64,000 bases of DNA from Sphingomonas sp. PP-F2F-G114-C0414. Lineage in GTDB: Bacteria > Pseudomonadota > Alphaproteobacteria > Sphingomonadales > Sphingomonadaceae. The notes beneath the pieces were generated by a model. That model ran no database searches. It was not told the origin of the DNA and saw nothing but the letters and a program-made list of their open reading frames with translations. Positions 43,209 through 51,900 of the stretch are shown in pieces. The stretch spans positions 558,001 to 622,000 of the forward strand of contig NZ_RCWT01000010.1 in the NCBI RefSeq assembly GCF_003688595.1, given 5' to 3'. Each line of letters starts with the position of its first letter. Within the stretch, counting starts at the first letter, position 1. The position numbers and the translations under genes are program-made.

Positions 43209-43475
43209 ATGGACCACGAGACCCGCCTCAAGCGCCTGGGCTTCCGCAGCTCGCACCGCGGCACGCGCGAAGCCGACATGATGATCGGCGGCTTCTTCGA
43301 AACCTATGGCCGGACGTGGACGCCGGAAGAGCTCGACTGGTTCGAGGCGCTGCTGGAGGAACAGGACGTCGACATCATGGGCTGGGCGATCGGCTCGATC
43401 GTGTGCCCGCCCGAATGGGATGGGCCGATGATGCAGGCGATGCGGGATATCAACTACGTCACGGTCGTGAAGTAA
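43209..43475 (+). CDS. sdhE: FAD assembly factor SdhE
   Basis: An 88-residue protein of the SdhE/YgfY (DUF339) family, needed for covalent flavinylation of succinate dehydrogenase. The conserved RGTREAD motif (RGxxE) is near residues 15-20, followed by MMIGGFFETYGRTWTPEELD and the acidic FEALLEEQDVDIMGW region. GGAG precedes the ATG at 43209. It is divergent from recG and followed by an intergenic palindrome and mfd on the same strand. Confidence 0.94.
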   Translation: MDHETRLKRLGFRSSHRGTREADMMIGGFFETYGRTWTPEELDWFEALLEEQDVDIMGWAIGSIVCPPEWDGPMMQAMRDINYVTVVK

Positions 43476-43480
43476 CATAC

Positions 43481-43583
43481 TCCCTCTCCCCTCCGGGGAG
43501 AGGGTCGGGGTGAGGGGTAGCCAAGCAGTGCAGCGCCCGTAACAGCCCCTCACCCAACCCTCTCCCCGACGGGGAGAGGGCTT
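43481..43583. repeat. Inverted palindromic repeat, CTCTCCCC family
   Basis: The left arm (43482-43517) has CCCTCTCCCCTCCGGGGAGA then GGGTCGGGGTGAGGGG; the right arm (43546-43580) is the inverted form CCCCTCACCCAACCC then TCTCCCCGACGGGGAGAGGG. Each arm contains its own hairpin. Similar units are at 47066-47165 and 62425-62523. This copy fills the gap between sdhE and mfd. Confidence 0.85.
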
Positions 43584-43593
43584 TAGGAAACCA

Positions 43594-46500
43594 ATGCCAG
43601 ACCTCAAGACGATCCTCTCCGCGACCAGCCCGCTGATCCTCTCGGGCGTACCGTCCGGCTTCCAGCCGTCGCTGCTCGCCGACCTCGCGCGTGCCGTGAA
43701 GACGCGCGCGGTGTTTATCGCACCAGACGACGCGGCGATGCGCGCGGTCGCCTCGACCGCCGCGTATTTCGCGCCCGATCTCGAAGTGCTAAGCTTCCCG
43801 GCCTGGGACTGCCTCCCCTACGACCGCGCCTCGCCCACGCTCCGCATCATGGCCGAACGCGTCGCGGCGCTGCAACGCCTGCAGGGCAAGCCGAAGGGGC
43901 CACAGCTCCTTCTCACCACCGCCAACGCCGCGACTCAGCGCGTCCTCACCCCGTTCCGCATCCGCCAGCTTGTCGCGCGGCTCGCGCCCGGCGAACGGAT
44001 CGGCCGCGACAAGCTCGCCGTGTTGCTCCAGGCGAACGGCTATGTCCGCACCGACACCGTCCATGACCAGGGCGAGTACGCGGTGCGCGGCGGGATCGTC
44101 GATCTCTATCCGTCAGGCGAAGACCACGCGCTGCGCCTCGATTTCTTCGGCGACGAGATCGAGAGCGTCCGCACGTTCGACGCAGCGGACCAGCGCACCA
44201 CCGGCCGGATCGACGGCTTCGTCCTGCTCCCCGCCTCCGAAGCATTGCTCGACGAGGACTCGATCAAGCGCTTCCGGACGCGCTACCGCGACGCGTTCGG
44301 CGCGACCGCGACCGGCGATCCGATGTACCAGGCGATCTCCGAAGGCCGCCGCATCGCGGGCATGGAGCATTGGCTCCCGCTGTTCGAGGAGAAGATGGCG
44401 ACGCTGTTCGACCATCTCGGCGCCGACGACGTGGTCGTGCGCGATAGCGGCGTCGCCGCGGCGGTCGAAAGCCGGCTCGAATCGATCGCCGACTATTACG
44501 AGAACCGCAAGCGCGCCGAAGCCGCCCAGCCCGGCAGCTATCGGCCGATGCCCGCCAAGGCACTGTATCTCGACGCGCAGGAATGGTCCGGCGGGGTCGA
44601 GGCGTTCGCCGCGCATATCACCTCGCCGTTCCACGAACCCCCGAGCGACACCGTCCTCGATTTTGACGTCGACGGCCCGCGCGATTTCGGACCCGAGCGC
44701 GCCGCGCAGGCGAACATCTACGAAGCCGTCGCAGATCACGTCGAGAAACTGCGCAAGCAGGGGCGGAAACCGATCCTCGCGAGCTACTCGATCGGCGCAC
44801 GCGAACGCCTGGGGAGCCTGCTCGCCGATCACGGCATGAAAGGCGGCAAGCACGCCGAGACTTGGCAGGACGCGCTCGGCATCGCCGACACTGCGCGCAG
44901 CTTCGGCGTCGCGCTGATCGTCCTGCCGCTGGATCACGGCTTCACCGCGCCGGGGATCGCGGTGCTCACCGAGCAGGACATGCTCGGCGACCGCCTCGTC
45001 CACCGCAAGAAGCGCAAGAAGTCCGCCGACGCGTTCCTCGCCGAACTCGCGACGCTGACGCCGGGCGATCTGGTCGTCCATACCGAGCACGGCATCGGGC
45101 GATACGAGGGCCTGACCTCGATCCCGGTCGGCCAGAGCCCGCACGACTGCGTCGCGCTGAGCTATGCCGGCGGCGACAAGCTGTACGTGCCGGTCGAGAA
45201 TATCGACGTCCTCTCGCGCTACGGCTCGTCCGAGGAAGGCGCGACGCTCGACCGTCTCGGCGGCGAAGGCTGGCAGCGCCGCAAGTCGAAGATGAAGGAG
45301 CGGATCCGCGAGATCGCCGGCGAACTCATCGCGACCGCGGCCGAACGCGCGCTGCATCCGGGCGACGTGCTCGAACCCGATGCGAGTGGCTATCCGAGCT
45401 TCGTCGACCGCTTCCCCTACGAGGAGACCGAGGACCAGGACCGCGCGATCGAGGACGTGCTCGGCGATTTGGCGGCGGGCAAACCGATGGATCGCTTGGT
45501 GGTCGGCGACGTCGGCTTCGGCAAGACCGAGGTCGCGTTGCGGGCCGCGTTCGTCGCGGCGATGGGCGGCAAGCAGGTCGCGATCGTCTGCCCGACGACA
45601 TTGCTCGCGCGCCAGCACTACAACAACTTCGTCGCCCGCTTCGAAGGCTTCCCGATGAACATGGGCCGTCTGTCGCGACTCGTCACCGCGAGCGAGGCGA
45701 AGGCGACCAAGGAGGGGCTGGCGAACGGCACGATCGACGTCGTCATCGGCACGCATGCGCTGCTGGCGAAAAACATCGACTTCAAGCGATTGGGCCTCGT
45801 GGTGGTCGACGAGGAGCAGCGCTTCGGCGTGACGCACAAGGAGCGGCTGAAGGCGCTGCGGGCGGACGTCCACATGCTGACGCTGACCGCGACGCCGATC
45901 CCGCGCACGCTGCAGATGGCGATGTCGGGCATCCGCGAGCTGTCGGTGATCCAGACCCCGCCGGTCGATCGCCTCGCGGTGCGGACGTACATCATGCCGT
46001 TCGATCCGGTCGTGCTGCGCGAGGCGCTGCTGCGCGAGCATTACCGCGGCGGGCAGAGCTTCGTCGTCACGCCGCGCGTCGCGGATTTGCCCGAGATCGA
46101 GGACTTCCTCCGCGAACAGGTGCCCGAGATCCGCTTCGTCGTTGCGCACGGCCAGATGTCGCCGACCGAGGTCGAGGAGCGCATGTCGGCGTTCTACGAC
46201 AAGAAGTTCGAGGTGCTGGTCTCGACCACGATCATCGAGAGCGGGATCGACATCGCATCCGCCAACACGATGATCGTCCACCGCGCCGACCGCTTCGGCC
46301 TCGCGCAGCTGTACCAGTTGCGCGGGCGGGTCGGTCGCTCGAAGACGCGGGCGTATGCGTATCTGGTGACGCCGCCCGAGCGGCAGATGACAGTGACGGC
46401 CGAGAAGCGCCTGAAGGTGCTGTCCGATCTCGATTCGCTGGGGGCTGGCTTCCAGCTGGCGAGCCACGATCTCGATATCCGCGGCGCGGGCAACATGCTG

Positions 46501-47064
46501 GGCGACGAGCAGACCGGGCATATCAAGGAGGTCGGCTTCGAACTCTACCAGGCGATGCTGGAGGAGGCGATCATGGACGCCAAGGCCGGCGGCATGACCT
46601 CGTCGCGGCCGCGCGATTTCTCGCCGCAGATCACCGTGGATGCGCCGATCCTCATTCCGGAGGATTACGTCCCCGATCTCGATCTGCGGATGGGGCTGTA
46701 TCGTCGTCTCAACGATCTCGACGAGGGCCAGGAGATTGAGGCGTTCGCTGCCGAGATGATCGATCGGTTCGGCCCGCTGCCGGATGCGACCGAGAACCTG
46801 ATCAAGGTCATCGAGATCAAGCTGAACGCGAAACGCGCGTGCGTGTCGAAGATCGACGTCGGGCCGAAGGGCGTGCTCGTCTCGTTCCACGACGACAAGC
46901 CGCCGAACATCGACAAGCTGCTGGCCTATGTCGAGCGGCTGAACGGCGTTGCGCGGTTGCGGCCGGACAGCAAGCTGGTGCTGCAGCGGGCCTGGGGCGA
47001 TCCGAAGGCTCGGCTGCATGGGGCGCTGCAGTTGTCGAAGGGGTTGGCGAAGGCGGCTTCTTAA
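43594..47064 (+). CDS. mfd: Transcription-repair coupling factor Mfd
   Basis: An 1156-residue ATPase that removes stalled RNA polymerase from DNA lesions and recruits UvrA. In order: UvrB-like N-terminal domain (ASYSIGARERL region), RNA polymerase-interacting CarD-like domain (LTPGDLVVHTEHGIGRYEGL, about residues 488-507), helicase lobe with Walker A VVGDVGFGKTEVALR and DEEQ box VVVDEEQRFGV, the TRG motif region DLDIRGAGNMLGDEQ, and the C-terminal TRCF domain. Full length, with no breaks. It is flanked on both sides by CTCTCCCC-family palindromes. Confidence 0.98.
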   Translation: MPDLKTILSATSPLILSGVPSGFQPSLLADLARAVKTRAVFIAPDDAAMRAVASTAAYFAPDLEVLSFPAWDCLPYDRASPTLRIMAERVAALQRLQGKPKGPQLLLTTANAATQRVLTPFRIRQLVARLAPGERIGRDKLAVLLQANGYVRTDTVHDQGEYAVRGGIVDLYPSGEDHALRLDFFGDEIESVRTFDAADQRTTGRIDGFVLLPASEALLDEDSIKRFRTRYRDAFGATATGDPMYQAISEGRRIAGMEHWLPLFEEKMATLFDHLGADDVVVRDSGVAAAVESRLESIADYYENRKRAEAAQPGSYRPMPAKALYLDAQEWSGGVEAFAAHITSPFHEPPSDTVLDFDVDGPRDFGPERAAQANIYEAVADHVEKLRKQGRKPILASYSIGARERLGSLLADHGMKGGKHAETWQDALGIADTARSFGVALIVLPLDHGFTAPGIAVLTEQDMLGDRLVHRKKRKKSADAFLAELATLTPGDLVVHTEHGIGRYEGLTSIPVGQSPHDCVALSYAGGDKLYVPVENIDVLSRYGSSEEGATLDRLGGEGWQRRKSKMKERIREIAGELIATAAERALHPGDVLEPDASGYPSFVDRFPYEETEDQDRAIEDVLGDLAAGKPMDRLVVGDVGFGKTEVALRAAFVAAMGGKQVAIVCPTTLLARQHYNNFVARFEGFPMNMGRLSRLVTASEAKATKEGLANGTIDVVIGTHALLAKNIDFKRLGLVVVDEEQRFGVTHKERLKALRADVHMLTLTATPIPRTLQMAMSGIRELSVIQTPPVDRLAVRTYIMPFDPVVLREALLREHYRGGQSFVVTPRVADLPEIEDFLREQVPEIRFVVAHGQMSPTEVEERMSAFYDKKFEVLVSTTIIESGIDIASANTMIVHRADRFGLAQLYQLRGRVGRSKTRAYAYLVTPPERQMTVTAEKRLKVLSDLDSLGAGFQLASHDLDIRGAGNMLGDEQTGHIKEVGFELYQAMLEEAIMDAKAGGMTSSRPRDFSPQITVDAPILIPEDYVPDLDLRMGLYRRLNDLDEGQEIEAFAAEMIDRFGPLPDATENLIKVIEIKLNAKRACVSKIDVGPKGVLVSFHDDKPPNIDKLLAYVERLNGVARLRPDSKLVLQRAWGDPKARLHGALQLSKGLAKAAS

Positions 47065-47065
47065 A

Positions 47066-47165
47066 GCCCTCTCCCCTCCGGGGAGAGGGTTGGGTGAGGG
47101 GCGCCGCGAGCGCTGCCATTTACAACTGCCCCTCACCCCGACGCTCTCCCCGAAGGGGAGAGGGA
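47066..47165. repeat. Inverted palindromic repeat, CTCTCCCC family
   Basis: The left arm (47067-47101) has CCCTCTCCCCTCCGGGGAGA then GGGTTGGGTGAGGGG; the right arm (47129-47164) has CCCCTCACCCCGACGC then TCTCCCCGAAGGGGAGAGGG. It begins two bases after the mfd stop. It matches the copy on the other side of mfd at 43481-43583. Confidence 0.85.
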
Positions 47166-47176
47166 GCAGCGCTAAG

Positions 47177-47214
47177 AAAAAGGCCGGACTACCCTGGGGT
47201 AGCCCGGCCTTTTT
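47177..47214. terminator. Bidirectional intrinsic terminator
   Basis: A strong hairpin, AAAAAGGCCGGACTACCC pairing with GGGTAGCCCGGCCTTTTT, with one mismatch and a two-base loop, bounded by As on the left and Ts on the right. It serves mfd and the convergent lipoprotein gene. Confidence 0.9.
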
Positions 47215-47233
47215 GGCATCTTGAAGGTACCGC

Positions 47234-47860
47234 TTACTTCGGCAACACGACACTCGGTCCGATGCTGTCGACCACCTTGCGCGCATCGAACGCGCGGATG
47301 TTGTCGCGCGGGATCGGGCCCTTGCGCATCACGATCTCAGCGGTCGCCTCATACCGGTCGATCGTGCGGATATCGAAGTCGTTGCCCCATGGGCCACCAC
47401 CGAAACCGCCATAGCCGCCGCCGAAACCACCACCGAAGCCGCCATAGGGGCTCCAGTTGCGCCAGCCGAAGCCGCGACCGTAATAGCGCCACGACGGACC
47501 CCAATAGCCGCCGAAGCCGCCATAGCCGAACCCGCCACCAATACCCGGCGTCGAGTAGGTGCGCGACTGGAGGTTGGTGTCCCGGTCGGCCATCAGGTAA
47601 TAGTCGTAGCCATTCTGCAACGTCAGTTCGGCGGCGCGGAAGAACAGGTACCGCTCGACGGTATCGCGCGACGTCACGCTGTTACCGGCGAAGCTGACGA
47701 GGAAGCGGCCCGGCTCTACCTGCCGGTCGCTATAGCCGGTGCGGCTGAACCCCTGGCCCGTCGCCGGCCGATAGGTGGTTTCGGTCGCGCAACCGGCCAG
47801 CAACAGAGCGCCCGTAGCGAGCGCTGCCAATGCGACCTTGCGACCAGGTTTCATGAACAT
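47234..47860 (-). CDS. CC0125/CC1285-family lipoprotein with Gly/Tyr-rich insert
   Basis: A 208-residue lipoprotein (lipobox LLLAGCATE). The conserved N-terminal part reads TGYSDRQVEPGRFLVSFAGN, then SVTSRDTVERYLFFRAAELT, as in the CC0125/CC1285 family described from Caulobacter. A central Gly/Tyr/Trp-rich stretch (GGFGYGGFGGYWGPSWRYYG and repeats) is inserted before the DUF4136-like end with YEATAEIVMRKG. The function is unknown; the location is probably the periplasmic face of the outer membrane. A terminator separates it from mfd. Confidence 0.82.
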   Translation of the reverse strand: MFMKPGRKVALAALATGALLLAGCATETTYRPATGQGFSRTGYSDRQVEPGRFLVSFAGNSVTSRDTVERYLFFRAAELTLQNGYDYYLMADRDTNLQSRTYSTPGIGGGFGYGGFGGYWGPSWRYYGRGFGWRNWSPYGGFGGGFGGGYGGFGGGPWGNDFDIRTIDRYEATAEIVMRKGPIPRDNIRAFDARKVVDSIGPSVVLPK

Positions 47861-47981
47861 GGTATGTCTCCGTTCGCGGCGAGTGCGGCGAAACGCCTCT
47901 TAATAGCCGTCAGTGGTGGAACGGTTGATGAACGGGTTCGCTCCAATGCGCCACCTTACTGACTCATTTTTCACGTTTCGT

Positions 47982-48398
47982 CTAAACGCCGATCAAGTGC
48001 AGCGCCAATGTGCGGCAATGCGGGCGGCGGCGATGCTCGAACAGATAGATGCCCTGCCATGTGCCGAGCGCGAGTCGGCCGTCGATCAGTGGGATCGAGA
48101 GTTGGACCTGGGTGAGCGCGGTGCGGAGGTGTGCGGGCATGTCGTCCGGGCCTTCGTCGTCGTGCTCGTACTCACGCGACTCCGGAGCGATACGGGCGAA
48201 ATAGGCTTCGAGGTCGGTTCGAACCTCGGGCGCCGCGTTTTCCTGGATGAGGAGCGAGGCGGAGGTATGGCGGCAGAATACCGTCAGCAGGCCTTCGGTA
48301 AGGCTTTGGTCACGGGTCCAGCGGGCGATCTGGGCGGTTACGTCGACGAGGCCTTGGCGGGTGGTGTCGATAGTTAGGATGGTGGAGGCTTGGTGCAT
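47982..48398 (-). CDS. YjbQ family protein (secondary thiamine-phosphate synthase-like)
   Basis: A 138-residue UPF0047/YjbQ protein. The conserved signature is clear: GLLTVFCRHTSASLLIQENA near residues 36-55, AHLRTALTQVQLSIPLIDGR, LGTWQGIYLFEHRRRPHCRT. YjbQ proteins can make thiamine phosphate in a side reaction, but their main role is not settled. It is downstream of secA on the same strand, separated by two palindromic repeat units. Confidence 0.9.
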   Translation of the reverse strand: MHQASTILTIDTTRQGLVDVTAQIARWTRDQSLTEGLLTVFCRHTSASLLIQENAAPEVRTDLEAYFARIAPESREYEHDDEGPDDMPAHLRTALTQVQLSIPLIDGRLALGTWQGIYLFEHRRRPHCRTLALHLIGV

Positions 48399-48434
48399 GG
48401 GGTCCTAACGATCGGTCGGACGGGTTGCTCCACC

Positions 48435-48514
48435 GTTCCCCCGCGAAGGCGGGGGTCCAGGAGTCCCATAGGCCATCGCCGGTAGCCTGGACTCCCGCCT
48501 TCGCGGGAGAACAG
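48435..48514. repeat. Inverted palindromic repeat, CTCCCGC family
   Basis: The left arm GTTCCCCCGCGAAGGCGGGG then GTCCAGG (48435-48461) and right arm CCTGGACTCCCGCC then TTCGCGGGAGAACAG (48486-48514) are inverted copies with a 24-base centre. Same family as 4877-4937 and 38847-38902. Confidence 0.8.
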
Positions 48515-48538
48515 TTGGAGGCGGCCCGCATCCTATTA

Positions 48539-48641
48539 ACCACCCCGGCGGAGGCCGGGGCCCAATTGGGGAACGTCGCTAACGACGGACGCGCTTCGTT
48601 ACTTCGACCTCACCAATTGGGCCCCGGCCTTCGCCGGGGTG
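48539..48641. repeat. Inverted palindromic repeat, CCCCGGC family
   Basis: The left arm (48539-48570) has CCCCGGCGGAGGCCGGGG then CCCAATTGGG; the right arm (48612-48641) has CCAATTGGG then CCCCGGCCTTCGCCGGGG. It is nearly the same as the pair at 4712-4817 and lies between secA and yjbQ, next to another repeat unit at 48435-48514. Confidence 0.85.
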
Positions 48642-48664
48642 GAGACAGGTTCAGTCCTAAAAGC

Positions 48665-51403
48665 TCAAACAGCCCCGTGGCACTGCTTGTACTTACGCCC
48701 CGACCCACACGGACAAGGCGCATTGCGGCTGACCACGCCTTCCCAGTTCGCCGGATCCTCGCCGATATCGGCCTCCTGCGGCTGCGGGATCTGCAACGGC
48801 GGCATCGTCGACGTGATGTGACCACGCGTGCCCGCATCGAAGTCGTTCGAGTCATCCTCCCCCGTGAACGGGTCGAAATGCGTCGTGATGAAGTCCGGCA
48901 GTTCGGGCAGCCCGACCGGCGCCTGCATCTGGAACTGCGCGTGCGCGATCGTCTTGGTCACGTCCTCGCGGATCGTCTCGAGCATCCGCTGGAACAGCGA
49001 GAACGCCTCCTGCTTATACTCGTTGATCGGCGTCTTCTGCGCGTACGCGCGCAGATGGACGACCTGACGCAGTGCGTCGAGCGTCGCGAGATGCTCCTTC
49101 CAGTGATGGTCGAGATTCTGCAACAGGATCGACTTCTCGACCGACGTCCACGTCTCCGCATCGAGATCCGCCGACTTCTGCGCGATTGCCTCGTCCGCCA
49201 TCGCGCGGACGCGCTCCTCGATCACCTCGGGGTCGACCGACTCCTCCAGCAGCCACGCGTCGATCTGCGGCTCGAGGTTCATCACCTCGGCAAGCCGCGT
49301 CTTCATGCCCGCGACGTCCCACTGCTCGGGATACGAGTTGGGCGGGCACGCATCGCCGACGATCACGTTGACCGTCTCCGCGCGCATGTCGGTCACCACG
49401 TCACCGACGGTGTCCGCGTCCATGATGTCCGCGCGCTGCTCGTAGATGACCTTGCGCTGCTCGTTCATCACGTCATCATATTCGACGACCTGCTTGCGGA
49501 TGTCGTAGTTGCGCGCCTCGACCTTCTTCTGCGCGGTCTCGATCGCCTTGCTCAGCCACTTGCTGCCGATCGCCTCGCCGTCCTCGATATTGTTGCGCAT
49601 CATCTTGGCGAACAGCGTGTCCGGCCCGAAGATCCGCAGCAGATCGTCGTCGAGGCTCAGATAGAAGCGCGACAGGCCCGGATCGCCCTGACGACCCGAG
49701 CGCCCGCGCAGCTGGTTGTCGATACGCCGGCTCTCGTGCCGCTCGGTGCCAAGCACGAACAGACCGCCCGCGGCGAGCACCGCCTGCTTCTCCGCCTCGA
49801 TCTCGATCGTGATCCGCGCCGCCGCCTCGTCATACTCGGGCGTGCCCTCGACCAGTTCGGGATGCTCGTCGAGCATGCGGAATTCGAGGTTGCCGCCGAG
49901 TTTGATGTCGGTGCCGCGGCCCGCCATGTTGGTCGCGATCGTCACCGCGGACTTGCGTCCGGCCTGCGCGACGATGTGCGCCTCCATCTCGTGGAAGCGC
50001 GCGTTTAGCACCTTGTGATCGACGTTCTCGCCGACCAGGAACTCGCTGAGCATCTCGGACTTCTCGATCGACACCGTGCCGACCAGCACCGGCTGGCCAA
50101 GGTCGGCGTGATGCTTGATCTTCTTGGCAATCGCCGCGAACTTGTCCTTCGTGTCCTTGTAGAACTCGTCTTCCTCGTCGACGCGCTTGACCTCGACGTT
50201 GGTCGGGATGCTGACGACGTTGATCTTGTAGATGTCGTAGAATTCGGCCGCCTCGGTCGCCGCGGTGCCGGTCATGCCGCCAATCTTGGGGTACATGCGG
50301 AAATAGTTCTGGAACGTGATCGAGGCCATCGTCTGGTTCTCAGGCTCGATCTGCACGCCCTCCTTCGCCTCGACCGCCTGGTGCAGGCCGTCCGACCAGC
50401 GCCGGCCGTCCATCATGCGACCGGTGAACTCGTCGATGATGATGACCTTGCCGTCCTTGACGATGTAGTCGATGTCCGAATTGAACATCACGATCGCGCG
50501 CAGTGCCTGGTTGAGGTGATGCACGACCTGCGTGTTCTCGAAGTCGTACAGGTTCTGCCCCTCGAGCAGCCCCGCCGCCTCGAGCATACGCTCGACCTTC
50601 TCGGTGCCGTCCTCGGTGAGGATGATCGTCTTCTGCTTCTCGTCCTTGTCGTAGTCGATCGGGTCGAGCTGCTTCACGACCGCGTCGACCTGCATGTACA
50701 GTTCGGACTTGTCGTCGGTCGGGCCGGAGATGATCAGCGGCGTGCGTGCCTCGTCGATCAGCACCGAATCGACCTCGTCGACCACCGCGAAGTTGAACGC
50801 GCGCTGCGTCATCGCGCTGCGCTCGTACTTCATGTTATCGCGCAGGTAATCGAAGCCGAACTCGTTGTTGGTCCCGTAGGTGATGTCGGCTGCGTAAGCG
50901 GCGCGGCGTTCCTCGTCCGACAGGTTCGGGATGATGACGCCGATCGTCATGCCGAGGAAGGTGTAGACCTGCCCCATCCACTCGGCGTCGCGCGCCGCGA
51001 GGTAGTCGTTGACGGTGACGACGTGGACGCCATCACCAGGGAGCGCGTTGAGATAGGTCGCGAGCGTGGCGACGAGCGTCTTGCCCTCGCCGGTCCGCAT
51101 CTCGGCGATCTCGCCACGGTGGAGGACGATGCCGCCGACCATCTGGACGTCGTAATGGCGCTGGCCGAGCACGCGGTGCGCCGCTTCACGGACGGTCGCG
51201 AACGCCTCGGGAAGCAGGTCGTCGAGCTTCTCGCCCTCTGCGAGCCGCGCGCGGAACTTGACGGTCTGCGCCGAGAGTTCCTCATCCGACATCGCCTGGA
51301 GCGACGGCTCGAACGAGGCGATCTTGGCGAGGATCGGGTTGAGCGACTTGACGTAGCGGTCGTTGGACGAACCGAACAAGGATTTGGCGAGGCCACCGAA
51401 CAT
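48665..51403 (-). CDS. secA: Preprotein translocase ATPase SecA
   Basis: A 912-residue SecA motor that drives preproteins through SecYEG. It has NBD1 with Walker [21 protein letters not shown] and the [16 protein letters not shown] Walker B region, the preprotein cross-linking domain, NBD2 ([24 protein letters not shown]) and the C-terminal zinc-binding motif [14 protein letters not shown] that contacts SecB and ribosomes. Complete. The ATG at 51403 starts [16 protein letters not shown], the usual SecA opening; AGGAAAT upstream is the ribosome site. Confidence 0.98.
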   Translation of the reverse strand: MFGGLAKSLFGSSNDRYVKSLNPILAKIASFEPSLQAMSDEELSAQTVKFRARLAEGEKLDDLLPEAFATVREAAHRVLGQRHYDVQMVGGIVLHRGEIAEMRTGEGKTLVATLATYLNALPGDGVHVVTVNDYLAARDAEWMGQVYTFLGMTIGVIIPNLSDEERRAAYAADITYGTNNEFGFDYLRDNMKYERSAMTQRAFNFAVVDEVDSVLIDEARTPLIISGPTDDKSELYMQVDAVVKQLDPIDYDKDEKQKTIILTEDGTEKVERMLEAAGLLEGQNLYDFENTQVVHHLNQALRAIVMFNSDIDYIVKDGKVIIIDEFTGRMMDGRRWSDGLHQAVEAKEGVQIEPENQTMASITFQNYFRMYPKIGGMTGTAATEAAEFYDIYKINVVSIPTNVEVKRVDEEDEFYKDTKDKFAAIAKKIKHHADLGQPVLVGTVSIEKSEMLSEFLVGENVDHKVLNARFHEMEAHIVAQAGRKSAVTIATNMAGRGTDIKLGGNLEFRMLDEHPELVEGTPEYDEAAARITIEIEAEKQAVLAAGGLFVLGTERHESRRIDNQLRGRSGRQGDPGLSRFYLSLDDDLLRIFGPDTLFAKMMRNNIEDGEAIGSKWLSKAIETAQKKVEARNYDIRKQVVEYDDVMNEQRKVIYEQRADIMDADTVGDVVTDMRAETVNVIVGDACPPNSYPEQWDVAGMKTRLAEVMNLEPQIDAWLLEESVDPEVIEERVRAMADEAIAQKSADLDAETWTSVEKSILLQNLDHHWKEHLATLDALRQVVHLRAYAQKTPINEYKQEAFSLFQRMLETIREDVTKTIAHAQFQMQAPVGLPELPDFITTHFDPFTGEDDSNDFDAGTRGHITSTMPPLQIPQPQEADIGEDPANWEGVVSRNAPCPCGSGRKYKQCHGAV

Positions 51404-51502
51404 GGGCTGATTTCCTGAATTTGAGACGCGGCGGCACACGGGGGGCGCACGCGGAAGCGGATCGCTCGGATCCAAAGGTTACGATAAGGTCACACCAAGA
51501 CG

Positions 51503-51754
51503 CTATTCGCGGCGGCGCTCTGCCCATAGCGGACGCGAGACGATTGCTATCGTGCGTAGCGTGGTGGCGACTGCAACCTGCGGCAGCGTAACGATGTCGG
51601 ATACAGGCCTGATCAAGACCTTGGCCGGCGTTGCTGCCACCGACTGGGAGCAGACGCTGCCTTGTGCTACAGCCTGTGCCGATTGACCACGCCCGCCCGG
51701 CACCGCGCCGGTCAGCGCGGACAAGAGTGCGGAGAGGAGTAGCAGCAGGTTCAT
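51503..51754 (-). CDS. Small secreted protein of unknown function
   Basis: An 83-residue protein with a probable signal peptide (NLLLLLSALLSALTGAVPG) and a short mature part rich in Ala, Val and Ser (GSVCSQSVAATPAKVLIRPV) that contains one Cys. No domain is recognised. It lies upstream of secA on the same strand and is divergent from argJ. The start at 51754 places the hydrophobic segment at the N-terminus; the frame extends another 17 residues. It could be a secretion-responsive leader, given its place before secA, but that is speculation. Confidence 0.6.
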   Translation of the reverse strand: MNLLLLLSALLSALTGAVPGGRGQSAQAVAQGSVCSQSVAATPAKVLIRPVSDIVTLPQVAVATTLRTIAIVSRPLWAERRRE

Positions 51755-51900
51755 GCGGAACCGGCTGTATGCGAGCCCGTGCGATAAATCTACCATTCGT
51801 CTCAACAGAGCACCCGGCGGACGCGGCGGAGGAGCGTCCGCCCGGGAGATCTCCGCGCGCGTCGTCTTGCCGCCCGCCCGGCAAAGACTATGAAGGCGGC

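Noticed and set aside
44113-47286. Very long minus-strand open frame (over 1000 codons) opposite mfd
   Set aside because: It is Arg/His/Asp/Ala-rich antisense of a complete mfd gene. High GC content at third positions of mfd keeps this frame open; there is no domain and it crosses the terminator and the palindrome.
46839-47414. Plus-strand frame running from mfd through the palindrome into the lipoprotein gene
   Set aside because: It crosses the repeat and the intrinsic terminator and has no start signal or domain.
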